Shown here one piece after another: positions 49,261 to 58,515 of a DNA stretch of 64,000 nt. The translations under genes were made by a program, and so were the position numbers. Position 1 is the first letter of the stretch; every line of letters starts with the position of its first letter. This stretch comes from Nocardioides alkalitolerans DSM 16699 (GTDB lineage Bacteria > Actinomycetota > Actinomycetes > Propionibacteriales > Nocardioidaceae), in assembly GCF_000426525.1 (NCBI RefSeq), contig NZ_KE384533.1:286205-350204 (forward strand). Direction: 5' to 3'. Below the pieces are notes generated by a model. It worked only from the letters and a program-made list of their open reading frames with translations, did no database searches and had not been told where the DNA came from.

Positions 49261-51981
49261 ATGAGCGACCACGACGACGCACCGGCCTCGCCGGCCCCCA
49301 CCGATGCCCCGGGCGTCGGCCTCATCGCACGGGACCGCCACGTGGCCGTGGCCGCCGGGCTGGCCCTCCTGCTCGTGCTGGGCGTGCTCGTCGGGCCCCA
49401 GCTGTGGGGCGACCCGCGCGCCGAGGAGCGGTCGACCACGAGCGCCGACGGCCTGCCCGTGAGCGCCCGGAGCACGCTGGCCGAGGCGGCCGAGGCGTAC
49501 GCCGTGGAGGCCGGCGCGCTCGAGGCAGCGCCCGATGGTGAGGCAGGCGGTCTCCACACCCACGCCGAGGGCACCGACCCGGACCACGACCACAACGACC
49601 CCGCGACCCGCAACGACGTCTCCCGCAGCGGCGAGAGCGCCACCGACCCGACCACGCCCGCGCAGGCCGCCCGCAACGCCGCCGCCGTCGAGGCCGGCCG
49701 CGCCGCACCCGACCCGCGCCTCACCACCGTGCCGCCCGCCGCGGCGCGTCGTACGACGCCGGAGACGCGCTACGCGATGGCGCGGGGCTGCTACACGATC
49801 CAGGCCCCCGACGGGCGCTACGTGGCCACCTCCGGCAGCACCGTGGGCGCCACGGCCGGCTCCACCGGGCGCGCGACCCCGTTCTGGTTCCAGGCCACCG
49901 ACCTCGGCACCTACCTGCTCTACACGCTCGACACCCGGTTCGTCGCCGCCGGCGCCGCCGGTCGCGCGGCCGTCGCGGACCGCCCCAGCACCGCCGCGGA
50001 GTGGACCACCTACCGCAACCCCGACGGCACCTTCACGTTCCGCCTCGGCGACGGCCGCCGCCGGCTCTCGGTGGGTCCGACGGGCGCCCTGGCCGTCGGG
50101 ACGACCGAGACGGCCTTCCGGCTCCGACTGGCGCAGGGCTGCGCGACGTACCCCGAGGCGCAGGTCAACGTGACGGGCGACCCGCACGCGGGCGTCACGC
50201 CGTACCAGGAGGTGCGCGGCTACATCGACGCCCACACCCACCAGATGGCGTTCGAGTTCCTCGGCGGCGCGGCGCACTGCGGGCGGCCGTGGCACCGCTA
50301 CGGCATCGTCTACGCCACCCGCGACTGCCCCGACCACGAGCTGACCGCGGGCGTCGGCACGCTGCTCGAGACGGCGCTGTCGGGCAACCCGGTGCACGAC
50401 ACGACGGGCTGGCCGACCTACCGCGACTTCCCCGCGCCCGACTCGCTCACCCACGGCGGCACCTACATGACCTGGATGGAGCGCAGCTGGCGCGGCGGCC
50501 AGCGCGTGCTCGTCAACCTGCTCGTCGAGAACGGCCAGCTCTGCGAGATCTACCCGCTGCGCCAGCCCGGCTACAACTGCGACGACATGGACACGATCCG
50601 CCGGCAGGCCCAGCGGATGCGCGAGTTCGAGCGGTACGTCGACGCGCAGGCCGGCGGGCCCGGTCGCGGCTGGTACCGCATCGTCACCAGCCCGGCGCAG
50701 GCCCGCGAGGTCATCAACGCCGGCAAGCTCGCGGTGATCATGGGCATCGAGACCTCGGTGCCGTTCGGCTGCACCATGACGCTCGACGTGCCGCAGTGCG
50801 ACGAGGCCTCGATCACCGCCCAGCTCGACGAGATGCACGCGCTCGGGGTGCGGCAGATGGAGCTCGTCAACAAGTTCGACAACGCCCTCTCCGGCGTCGC
50901 CGGCGACGAGGGCGCGCTCGGGGTGGCGGTCAACCTCGGCAACTTCCTCGAGACCGGCTCGTTCTGGAACATGGAGCACTGCGAGCCCGCCGACGGCGAG
51001 TCCGCCGACCGCACCCAGTCGACGGCGCTGCCGGCCCAGCTCGACGGACCGCAGCAGGACGCGCTCTTCGGCGCCGTGCTCGAGATCTCCGGGCTGCTGG
51101 ACCTGCCCGCGCTGCCGCTCTACGGCAGCCCCCTGCACTGCAACCGGCGCGGCCTCACCGACCTCGGCTCCCACCTCGTCGACGAGCTGGCCGACCGGGG
51201 CATGCTCATCGACCCCGACCACATGAGCGTCGCCGCCCGCTCCGTGCTGCTCGACCAGCTGGAGGCCCGGAACTACCCCGGCGTGCTGTCGAGCCACTCG
51301 TGGTCGACGCCCGACGCCTATCCGCGCATCTACGCGCTCGGCGGCTTCGTGGCGCCGTACGCCGGCGACAGCGAGGGCTTCTACGAGAAGTGGCAGCGCC
51401 ACCTCGGCTGGTCCGACCCGCGCTACTACTTCGGGTTCGGCTTCGGCGCCGACATCAACGGGCTCGGCGCGCAGGGCGACCCCCGGGGCGCCGACGTCGA
51501 GAACCCGGTCACCTACCCGTTCACCGGCCTCGGCGGCGTGCAGGTCGACCAGCAGGTCAGCGGCGAGCGGGTCTACGACCTCAACGTCGACGGCGTGGCG
51601 CACTACGGCCTCTACCCCGACTGGGTCGAGGACCTCCGCCGCATCGGCGGCCCCGGCACCGGTCCGGACTCGGGCGCCGCCATCGTGGAGGACCTCAGCC
51701 GCGGCGCCGAGGCCTACCTCCAGACCTGGGAGCGGGCCGAGGGCATCGCGCCCGACTCGTGCCGCAACCCGGAGCTGCGCCGGACCGTGCACGGCTTCTC
51801 GACGACCGTACGGCGCGGAGCCACCACGCAGCAGGTGCTCGAGGCCGCGGGGCAGCCCTACCTGCGCCTCGACAACCGGTTCGTCTACTGCACCCGTGCC
51901 CAGGGCGGGCTGTCGCGGGTGCGGGTCACGTTCGACGCGGCCGGCCGGGTCGCCACGGTCCGGCAGGTGCGGGTGTCGTAG
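49261..51981 (+). CDS. membrane-anchored beta-trefoil plus dipeptidase-like (amidohydrolase) protein
   Basis: A 906-residue protein. TM helix at about 27-48. A His/Asp-rich linker (LHTHAEGTDPDHDHND) lies at about 99-113. A fascin/beta-trefoil-like domain at about 170-310 starts CYTIQAPDGRYVATSG. From about 320 a TIM-barrel hydrolase follows: D323-A-H325-T-H327 (metal site), D653-H654 (MLIDPDHMS) and H679 (SSHSW). The last two resemble the membrane dipeptidase (M19) active-site regions. Several Cys residues support an external location. The enzyme probably acts outside the membrane on peptides or glycans, perhaps held by the trefoil; the substrate is unknown. Confidence 0.82.
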   Translation: MSDHDDAPASPAPTDAPGVGLIARDRHVAVAAGLALLLVLGVLVGPQLWGDPRAEERSTTSADGLPVSARSTLAEAAEAYAVEAGALEAAPDGEAGGLHTHAEGTDPDHDHNDPATRNDVSRSGESATDPTTPAQAARNAAAVEAGRAAPDPRLTTVPPAAARRTTPETRYAMARGCYTIQAPDGRYVATSGSTVGATAGSTGRATPFWFQATDLGTYLLYTLDTRFVAAGAAGRAAVADRPSTAAEWTTYRNPDGTFTFRLGDGRRRLSVGPTGALAVGTTETAFRLRLAQGCATYPEAQVNVTGDPHAGVTPYQEVRGYIDAHTHQMAFEFLGGAAHCGRPWHRYGIVYATRDCPDHELTAGVGTLLETALSGNPVHDTTGWPTYRDFPAPDSLTHGGTYMTWMERSWRGGQRVLVNLLVENGQLCEIYPLRQPGYNCDDMDTIRRQAQRMREFERYVDAQAGGPGRGWYRIVTSPAQAREVINAGKLAVIMGIETSVPFGCTMTLDVPQCDEASITAQLDEMHALGVRQMELVNKFDNALSGVAGDEGALGVAVNLGNFLETGSFWNMEHCEPADGESADRTQSTALPAQLDGPQQDALFGAVLEISGLLDLPALPLYGSPLHCNRRGLTDLGSHLVDELADRGMLIDPDHMSVAARSVLLDQLEARNYPGVLSSHSWSTPDAYPRIYALGGFVAPYAGDSEGFYEKWQRHLGWSDPRYYFGFGFGADINGLGAQGDPRGADVENPVTYPFTGLGGVQVDQQVSGERVYDLNVDGVAHYGLYPDWVEDLRRIGGPGTGPDSGAAIVEDLSRGAEAYLQTWERAEGIAPDSCRNPELRRTVHGFSTTVRRGATTQQVLEAAGQPYLRLDNRFVYCTRAQGGLSRVRVTFDAAGRVATVRQVRVS

Positions 51982-52067
51982 GCCGTCCGTTTGCCGCCGC
52001 GTCGCCGGGGGAGGCTGGGCTCCGTGCGGGCCGCCCGGCCCGGCACGGGGGTGAGGGAGGCGCACCG

Positions 52068-53033
52068 GTGACCGCAGGACCCGACGATCCCCACGACGGA
52101 CCCTCCACCCAGCCCCTCCGCGTCGACCCCGACCCGCGCCCGCCGTCCGAGCGCACCCGCCCCCGCCAGCGCGTCGTGGCCCCGCCGCCGTTCGCACCCG
52201 CACCCCCTCCGTACGGCTGGCCGCCGCCGCAGGTGCCCGGTCCGCCGGTCCCGCAGCGCCGCGCGCGCTGGCCGTGGGTCGCCGCGGCCGCCGTGGTCGT
52301 CGCGCTCGGGGCGGGGGTCGGCACCGTCGCCGTGCTCGACCCCTTCGGCGAGACCGACGCCGGCGCCGCCGTCGGCGACACGGAGCGGGACGACCGACGT
52401 GACGGCGGCGAGCCGGCGGGCACCGAGCCGGAGGGCACCGAGCCGGAGGGCACCGAGCCGGAGGGCGGCGCGGCCGAGGAGCCGTCGGCCCCCGTGCCGG
52501 ACGCACCGGGCGACGCGACGACGGACGTGCCGTTCGGCACCACTCCGACCGAGGTGCGCGCGCAGTGGTCGGGCGACGTCGGGGCCGGCTGGTCGCCGAC
52601 GTTCCAGGGCGCCGACGGCACCCGCCAGTGGCGGCCCGTCGACGGCACCGAGACCGCCTTCACCGTCTACCAGGTGACCGGCGACGACACCGACCCCGAC
52701 ACGGGAGCGAGCGGTGACGACGCGCGCCGTACGCAGGCCCACCTGCAGACCTTCGAGGACGACCTCTACGCCGCGGCCGACGTCAGCGAGCTCGTGGTCT
52801 CGCCCGCCCAGGAGGTCACGATCCCCACCGCCGACGGCGGCACGGTCGCGGCGCTGCAGCAGGAGACCACCTACACGACGCCCGCCGGCCGCTACTTCTC
52901 CCGGTACGTCGCCCGCGCGCTCGCCGACGGCACCGTGGTCGGCTACCAGCTCGTCACGCCGACGGCGGAGTTCGACGAGGCCGACTGGACGTCCGTCACC
53001 TCCGGCCTCGCGCTGGAGATCGTCACCGGCTGA
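52068..53033 (+). CDS. single-pass membrane protein, Pro-rich cytoplasmic end, unknown function
   Basis: A 321-residue protein. About 65 Pro-rich cytoplasmic residues precede a TM helix at about 69-90. A linker with three copies of the GTEPE-type unit follows, then a compact external domain from about 170 (TEVRAQWSGDVGAGWSPTFQGADG; VAALQQETTYTTPAGRYFSRYVARALADG). GTG start. It lies 86 bases after the dipeptidase-like gene and may belong to the same transcript. No family recognised. Confidence 0.75.
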   Translation: MTAGPDDPHDGPSTQPLRVDPDPRPPSERTRPRQRVVAPPPFAPAPPPYGWPPPQVPGPPVPQRRARWPWVAAAAVVVALGAGVGTVAVLDPFGETDAGAAVGDTERDDRRDGGEPAGTEPEGTEPEGTEPEGGAAEEPSAPVPDAPGDATTDVPFGTTPTEVRAQWSGDVGAGWSPTFQGADGTRQWRPVDGTETAFTVYQVTGDDTDPDTGASGDDARRTQAHLQTFEDDLYAAADVSELVVSPAQEVTIPTADGGTVAALQQETTYTTPAGRYFSRYVARALADGTVVGYQLVTPTAEFDEADWTSVTSGLALEIVTG

Positions 53034-53051
53034 CGGCTCACGCCTGACCGC

Positions 53052-54893
53052 TCAGACCAGGCGGATCCGCCACGGCATCGTCAGCGCGCCGTACGCCGGC
53101 AGCCCGGCCTCGGCGACCAGCAGCCGCAGCACGCGGTCGACCGGACCGACGCCCTCGCCGGCGCCGAGCAGCCCCGCGACGCCCGGCGCACCCGGGACGG
53201 CGAGCGTCGCCGCGTGGGCCGCTGCCGGGGCCTCGGAGCTGTCGGGCGGGTTGAGCGCGGCGAACGGGTTCGGCTTCGGCCACGCCCGCACGTCGACCTC
53301 GCCGCGGGTCGTGCCGGCGAGCTCGCAGGCCACGTCGACGGCGGCGCTGAGGCCACCGACGGTGTCGACCAGGCCGCGCTCGGCGGCGTCGATCCCGGTC
53401 CAGACACGGCCGCGGGCGAGCGAGCGCAGGTGCTCGACGTCCATGCCCCGGTCCTCGGCGGCCTTCGCCGTGAAGTCGTCGTAGATCCGGTCGAGCCAGG
53501 TCTCGACGCGGGCCCACTCGGTCTCGTCGAACGGCCGGTCGGTGGAGAACATGTCGGCGTACCGGCCCGCGGAGACGGTCTCGCGGGTGAGCCCGATCTT
53601 GGCGAGCGCGTCCTTCACGACCTGCTTGCCGCCGAGCACCCCGATCGAGCCGGTGAGCGTCGCGGCGCCCGCCAGGATGCGGTCGCACGGCATGGCGATG
53701 AAGTAGCCGCCGGAGGCCGCGACGGACCCCATGGAGGCGACCACGGGGGTGCCGCCGGCGCGCACGTCGAGCACGGCGCGACGTACGGCGTCCGAGGCCA
53801 CCGCCGAGCCGCCGGGGCTGTCGATGCGCAGCACCACGGCCCGGACGTCGTCGGACCGGCCCGCGGAGCGGAGCGCGGCCGTGAGGGAGTCGGAGCCGAT
53901 GCTGGGGCCGCCGAAGGGGTTGCCGCCACCGTTGCGGCCGAGCCCGATCGGGCCGTAGGCCCCGACCACGGCGACGACGCCCTTGCCGGTGCCCGAGGGC
54001 AGCTGGTCCTTGAGGCCGGCGAACGCGCCACCGGGCTTGCCGTAGCGGTCGGCGTACCGGAGGCGCAGCTCGCGGCCCGTGGACGTCACCGCGCCGCGCA
54101 CGGCGCCGTACACGTCGTCGCGGTAGCCGAGCCGGTCGACCAGCCCGCGGTCGACGGCCTCGGTGGCGCTGAGCGGGCCGGCGTCGAGCGCCTCGCGCAC
54201 GGCCTCGGGGGTGAGTCGGCGGGCGGTCGCGACGTCGGCGACGACGGCGTCGGTCAGCGAGTCGACGATGCGCGTCATCATCTCGCGCTCGGCGTCGGTC
54301 ATCTCGGTGTGGAGATAGCTGTGGGCCGCCGACTTGTACTCGTGGCGCTGCCCGAGCTGCACCTGCACGCCGAGCTTGTCGAGGGCGCCGCGGAAGAACG
54401 TGGACTGGGCGGCCACGCCCATGAGCCCGAGGTCGCCCGTGGGCTGGAGCCAGACCTCGTCGAACGCGCTGGCGAGGTGGTACGACGAGTTGCCCGCCGA
54501 CATCTCGCCGAAGGTCTCCGACCACGCGACGGTGCGCTTGCCGGCGGCACGGAAGGTGGTGACGGCGGCCCGCAGCTCCGCCGCGGGCACGTAGCCGACC
54601 TCGCCGCCCAGGTGGGCCACCAGGCCGACGACCGTGTCGTCCTCGGCCGCCTTCTCCAGCGCCGTGACGACGCCCCGCAGGGTCGGCGTCTGCAGCGCGC
54701 GCAGCGCCGCGACCGGGGAGGTCGGCGGGGCCTCGAGCAGCCCGCGCGTGAGGTCGAGCTCGAGGAGCAGCTGGTCGCCCTTGCCCCGCACCTTGCGCAA
54801 TCGCGCACGGGCCGGGGTGGCCACCTGCTCGAGCTGGCCGAGCAGGGGCTCGAGCAGGGGACGGAGGGAGTCGGGCAGGGATCCGGTCGCCAT
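53052..54893 (-). CDS. sppA: signal peptide peptidase SppA, long form
   Basis: A 613-residue S49 peptidase with two SppA domains. The general base K187 sits in the first half (GQRHEYKSAAHSY) and the nucleophile S394 in the second (SVAASGGYFIAMP), the Lys/Ser arrangement of the E. coli 67-kDa type. LRIDSPGGS and TGSIGVLGGK are further family marks. Unlike E. coli SppA it has no obvious N-terminal membrane helix. It degrades cleaved signal peptides and may act in stress. Confidence 0.92.
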   Translation of the reverse strand: MATGSLPDSLRPLLEPLLGQLEQVATPARARLRKVRGKGDQLLLELDLTRGLLEAPPTSPVAALRALQTPTLRGVVTALEKAAEDDTVVGLVAHLGGEVGYVPAAELRAAVTTFRAAGKRTVAWSETFGEMSAGNSSYHLASAFDEVWLQPTGDLGLMGVAAQSTFFRGALDKLGVQVQLGQRHEYKSAAHSYLHTEMTDAEREMMTRIVDSLTDAVVADVATARRLTPEAVREALDAGPLSATEAVDRGLVDRLGYRDDVYGAVRGAVTSTGRELRLRYADRYGKPGGAFAGLKDQLPSGTGKGVVAVVGAYGPIGLGRNGGGNPFGGPSIGSDSLTAALRSAGRSDDVRAVVLRIDSPGGSAVASDAVRRAVLDVRAGGTPVVASMGSVAASGGYFIAMPCDRILAGAATLTGSIGVLGGKQVVKDALAKIGLTRETVSAGRYADMFSTDRPFDETEWARVETWLDRIYDDFTAKAAEDRGMDVEHLRSLARGRVWTGIDAAERGLVDTVGGLSAAVDVACELAGTTRGEVDVRAWPKPNPFAALNPPDSSEAPAAAHAATLAVPGAPGVAGLLGAGEGVGPVDRVLRLLVAEAGLPAYGALTMPWRIRLV

Positions 54894-54928
54894 GGATCGA
54901 CCCTACGGGCCGGTCCTCAGGGGCGTCC

Positions 54929-55627
54929 TCACAGCCGGTCGGGGTCGACGACGAGGTCGGCGTGCGGGCGTCCGGAGGCGATGAGGCGGGCGTTCGGCTC
55001 GTCCACCTCGTCGACCCAGGCGGCCGCCGCGGCCGGGGTCTTCCCGAACCGCACGTGGCGCGCGACGAGCCGCTCGCGGCGGAGGTCGTCGGGCACCTCG
55101 ACGTACCAGGTCTCGTCGACGAGCCCGGCGGCCTCGCCCCAGCCCTGCTCCTCGTGGGCCGGGTCGCCGGACGCCCCGAGCAGCAGGTAGTTGCCCTCGG
55201 TGACCACGACGCGGGCGGCGGGCAGCACGGCGAGCGCGGCGGCGATCGGCTGCTCGAGGTCCCGCTCGAAGCCCGGCACGAAGACGGTGTGGGCGGCCGT
55301 GCGGCAGCGGTCGAGCACCGCCGCGTAGCCGCGGGCGTCGAACGTGTCGGGCGCGCCCTTGCGGTCGCGCCGGCCGAGCCGGTCGAGCTGGGCGTCGGCC
55401 AGGTGGAAGCCGTCGAGCGGCAGGTGGGCGACCCAGTCGGCGCCCTCCCCCGCCGGCGGCCGCGCGGCCAGCGCCGCCAGCAGCGCGTCCACGAGGGTCG
55501 ACTTGCCGGCCCCGGGCGCCCCGATGATGCCCAGTACCGCCCGCCGACCGGTCGCCCCGCCGCGACCGGCCAGGGCGTGCACCCGGTCGACGAGCGCGTC
55601 GAGGGTCGGCACGGCGGTGGTGCTCAC
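54929..55627 (-). CDS. P-loop sugar/nucleoside kinase (FrcK/uridine-kinase-like)
   Basis: A 232-residue kinase: Walker A G37-APGAGKST-T44, LPLDGFHLADAQLDRLGRRDRKGAPDTFD (substrate-binding stretch of the uridine kinase/pantothenate kinase group), VVVTEGNYLLL and ARHVRFGKTPAAAAAWVDEVDEPNA. Its GTG overlaps the stop of the ketose epimerase (GTGA). In Sinorhizobium, frcK sits with the frcBCA fructose transporter, so sugar phosphorylation fits here. Confidence 0.85.
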   Translation of the reverse strand: MSTTAVPTLDALVDRVHALAGRGGATGRRAVLGIIGAPGAGKSTLVDALLAALAARPPAGEGADWVAHLPLDGFHLADAQLDRLGRRDRKGAPDTFDARGYAAVLDRCRTAAHTVFVPGFERDLEQPIAAALAVLPAARVVVTEGNYLLLGASGDPAHEEQGWGEAAGLVDETWYVEVPDDLRRERLVARHVRFGKTPAAAAAWVDEVDEPNARLIASGRPHADLVVDPDRL

Positions 55628-56487
55628 GCGCCGGCGGCGGCCAGCGCGTCGGCCATGAAGGTGCGGGCGTGCACGGCGAGGTCCATGCCGTCGTCCCACA
55701 GGTTGCGCCACACGGCGAGGTCGTTCGACAGCGTCGGCGAGACGACGGCCGAGGAGAACGACTCGAAGGTGATCGGGCCGGTGTAGCCGATCTCCGCGAG
55801 CGCACCGAAGAAGCCGGCGAAGTCGATGTGGCCCTGGCCCAGGTAGCCGCGGTGGTTCTCGCCGATGTGCACGTAGCCGAGGCGGTCGCCGACGAGGCGG
55901 ACGGGGGCGTCGAGCGAGTCCTCCTCGATGTTCATGTGGTACGTGTCGAGGTGGATCGTCACGTTGTCGGCGCCGATGTCGTCGGCCAGCAGGAGGGCGT
56001 CCGCGGCCGTGTTGATCACGTTGGTCTCGTAGCGGTTGCAGATCTCGAGGCCGAGCGTCATGTCGAGGCCGGCGGCCTCCGCGGCGAGGTCCTTGAGCAC
56101 CTGCACGACGTTGGCGCGGCCCTGCGTGCTGAGCGGGGCGCCGTACTTGCCCAGCGCGGAGTAGAGCGCACCCGTGAAGTGCGTGCCGCCCAGGGCGTGG
56201 GTGATCGCGAGGGAGTCGTGCAGCAGCTTCTCGCCGCGCGCCACGACGGCGGAGTCGGCGCTCGAGACGTCGGCGTCGAAGGCCAGGCCCCGCGAGCAGG
56301 CGATGCCGAGACCGGCCGCCTCGAGCTCGGCCTTCGCGGCCGCGGCGTCGAGGTTGACGGCGTCGTGCAGCGACAGCTCGAGCAGGTCGTATCCGGCCGC
56401 CTTCGTCTGGCGCACCGCGCGGGCGACGTCGTCGGGGGTGGTGCCGCCGACCCAGACGAGAGCGTGCACGCCGAGGGGGTTGGTCAT
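55624..56487 (-). CDS. ketose 3-epimerase (D-tagatose/D-allulose type)
   Basis: A 287-residue TIM barrel. The four metal ligands appear as E148 (LGLEICNRYET), D181 (IHLDTYHMNIEE), H207 (YVHIGENHRGYLGQGHIDF) and E242 (ITFESFSS), each four residues before the corresponding E152, D185, H211 and E246 in the P. cichorii D-tagatose 3-epimerase. It interconverts ketohexoses at C3, for example D-allulose and D-fructose. Together with the kinase it could feed a rare sugar into glycolysis. It lies between a hairpin and the coupled kinase gene. Confidence 0.87.
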   Translation of the reverse strand: MTNPLGVHALVWVGGTTPDDVARAVRQTKAAGYDLLELSLHDAVNLDAAAAKAELEAAGLGIACSRGLAFDADVSSADSAVVARGEKLLHDSLAITHALGGTHFTGALYSALGKYGAPLSTQGRANVVQVLKDLAAEAAGLDMTLGLEICNRYETNVINTAADALLLADDIGADNVTIHLDTYHMNIEEDSLDAPVRLVGDRLGYVHIGENHRGYLGQGHIDFAGFFGALAEIGYTGPITFESFSSAVVSPTLSNDLAVWRNLWDDGMDLAVHARTFMADALAAAGA

Positions 56488-56551
56488 CTCAGGGTTGCCT
56501 TTCGGGTACGGCGGGAGCCCCGCCGTGGTGGGGAGAGCAGAGGGGTGGAGA

Positions 56552-56590
56552 CCGGTCGGGCGGACGGGGCTGGACCGTCCACCCGACCGG
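56552..56590 (-). terminator. strong hairpin between transporter and catabolic genes
   Basis: Bases 56552-56567 and 56575-56590 pair over 16 positions with one C-A mismatch, around the loop GGCTGGA. The hairpin starts nine bases after the ATPase stop and before the epimerase start (56487). It could end or reduce transcription, giving less epimerase and kinase than transporter. Confidence 0.7.
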
Positions 56591-56598
56591 AGCGGGGG

Positions 56599-57381
56599 TC
56601 AGGCGGCGATGGCGCCGGTGATGAGGCCGACGATCTCCTGGCCGGTGGTGGCGTCGGTGCGACGGCCGGCGACGCAGCGGCCGGCGCGCATCACCCACAC
56701 CTGCTGGCTCAGGCGCATGACCTGGTCGAAGTTGTGGCTGATGAGGAGGACGGCGTGGCCCTCGTCGCGCAGGCGGAGGATCAGCTCCTCCACCCGCGCG
56801 GTCTCCTGGACGCCGAGCGCGGCGGTCGGCTCGTCCATGATCACCAGGCGCGAGGAGAACCCCGCGGCGCGGCAGATCGAGACGGCCTGGCGCTGGCCGC
56901 CGGAGAGCCGACGGACCCGCGAGGTCACCTCGGGCACGTTCACCGCGAGGGTCGAGACCATCTTCTGGGCCTCGGCGCGCATGCGGCGGCGGTCGAGCAT
57001 GCCGAAGCGGGTCAGCTCGCGGTTGAGGAAGAGGTTCTGCCAGACGGTGAGGTCCTCGACCAGCGCCAGGTTCTGGTGCACCGTCTCGATGCCGGCGCCG
57101 CGCGCCGCCTCGGGGGTGCCGAACGAGACGGGTGCACCGTCGAGCAGCACCTCGCCCGACTGCGGCTTGTGCACGCCGGAGAAGCAGCGCACGAGCGTCG
57201 ACTTGCCGGCGCCGTTGTCGCCGACCAGGGCGGTGATCTCGCCGGCCCCGACGGTGACGGAGACGTCCTGGAGGGCGCGGACGCTGCCGAACGAGAGCGA
57301 GACGTCGCGCGCCTCGAGGATGGGGCCGGCGGCGCGCGCGCTGCCGGACGGGGTCACGGTCTTCTTCTCGAGCGCGCTCAC
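56599..57381 (-). CDS. sugar ABC transporter ATP-binding protein (FrcA-like, single ABC domain)
   Basis: A 260-residue ATPase: Walker A GDNGAGKSTLV, signature LSGGQRQAVSICRAA, Walker B LVIMDEPTAALGV, switch His ISHNFDQV. Ribose-type systems usually have a double ATPase (RbsA); a single-domain form is typical of the fructose FrcBCA type. The GTG overlaps the permease stop (GTGA). Confidence 0.9.
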   Translation of the reverse strand: MSALEKKTVTPSGSARAAGPILEARDVSLSFGSVRALQDVSVTVGAGEITALVGDNGAGKSTLVRCFSGVHKPQSGEVLLDGAPVSFGTPEAARGAGIETVHQNLALVEDLTVWQNLFLNRELTRFGMLDRRRMRAEAQKMVSTLAVNVPEVTSRVRRLSGGQRQAVSICRAAGFSSRLVIMDEPTAALGVQETARVEELILRLRDEGHAVLLISHNFDQVMRLSQQVWVMRAGRCVAGRRTDATTGQEIVGLITGAIAA

Positions 57382-58406
57382 TTCTGGAACCTCATCAGGA
57401 AGGCCGCCGCGACGACGACGACGCCGACGGACAGGGGCTGGTAGTACTGCGAGACGCCGAGCGTCGTGAGGCCGTTGAGGAGCACCGTCAGGAGCAGGGC
57501 GCCGAACACCGGACCGAGGATGCTGGCCTTGCCGCCGAAGAGGCTGACGCCGCCGAGCACCACCGCGGCCACGGAGTTGAGCAGGTAGGTCGTGTTCGCC
57601 GCGGGCGGCGTCGACCCGAGGCGGGCCACGATGATGATGGCCGCGAGGCCCGCGAGCAGGCCGGCGATCGCGTAGACGGCGACCTTGACCCGGGCGGTCG
57701 AGATGCCGGTGGCGGTGGCCGCCTCGGGCGAGCCGCCCGTGGCGAGCACGTGCGTGCCGAACCGGGTGTGGAAGAGCACGACGTGGGCGATGACCGCCAC
57801 GACGATCGCCGCCACCACGATCCAGCTCACCATCTCCACCGGGCCGTCCAGCGAGATGTCGAAGAAGAAGCCCTCGGTCACCGTGACCGGCTGGCCGTCG
57901 GAGAGCACCAGCGCGAGGCCCGAGGCGGCCGACAGCATCCCGAGCGTGACCACGAAGTCGGTGATCTTCGCCTTGGCCACGAGGAAGCCGTTGACCAGGC
58001 CGGCGAGCAGGCCGGCGAGCACGGCGCCGACGAAGCAGACGGCCAGCGGCTGGCCGCCGGCGTACAGCTGCCCGAGGACCACGATGCCCAGCGTGGTGAC
58101 GGAGGCGATCGAGAGGTCGATGCCCGCCGTCGCCACCACGAAGGTCTGCGCGACGGCCAGGATCACCAGCGCCGCGGAGGCCGAGAGCATGCCGGTGACG
58201 TTGCCGGAGCTCAGGAAGGACGGGTCGAGCGCCGTGAAGACCGCCACCAGGACGATCAGGCCGACGAGCGCGGCCCAGTCGGCCCAGAAGCCGACGGTGG
58301 CCAGGCGCGAGAAGGCCGCCTGTCCACCGCCGCCCGACGAGTCGGGGGGCGACGCCTTGCTCGGCGCGGACGGACCGGCCGGCGTACCGGTGGCGGCGGT
58401 GGACAT
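57378..58406 (-). CDS. sugar ABC transporter permease (FrcC/RbsC type)
   Basis: A 342-residue membrane protein. A polar N-terminal tail of about 35 residues precedes about ten helices. FVVATAGIDLSIASVTTLG and TGGSPEAATATGISTARVKVAVYAIAGLLAGLA are the RbsC-family signatures. ATG MSTAATG is preceded by GAGGAG. It follows the binding-protein gene after a gap with a hairpin. Confidence 0.9.
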   Translation of the reverse strand: MSTAATGTPAGPSAPSKASPPDSSGGGGQAAFSRLATVGFWADWAALVGLIVLVAVFTALDPSFLSSGNVTGMLSASAALVILAVAQTFVVATAGIDLSIASVTTLGIVVLGQLYAGGQPLAVCFVGAVLAGLLAGLVNGFLVAKAKITDFVVTLGMLSAASGLALVLSDGQPVTVTEGFFFDISLDGPVEMVSWIVVAAIVVAVIAHVVLFHTRFGTHVLATGGSPEAATATGISTARVKVAVYAIAGLLAGLAAIIIVARLGSTPPAANTTYLLNSVAAVVLGGVSLFGGKASILGPVFGALLLTVLLNGLTTLGVSQYYQPLSVGVVVVAAAFLMRFQK

Positions 58407-58439
58407 CGTGGCTCCTCGGGGTTCTACGGGGTGACGGGG

Positions 58440-58515
58440 CCGCGCCCGGGGGCGCGGGTGGTGCGGCACGGCGCGGGCGCCGCGGTGCGGTGCGGTGGCG
58501 TGCGGTGGCGTGCGG
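58440..58515 (-). other. hairpin and short tandem repeats after the binding-protein gene
   Basis: CCGCGCCC (58440-58447) can pair with GGGCGCGG (58450-58457). Next to the binding-protein stop, 58481-58515, the 10-base unit GCGGTGGCGT is repeated. Such a hairpin often protects the transcript of the binding protein, raising its level over the permease. Confidence 0.45.
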
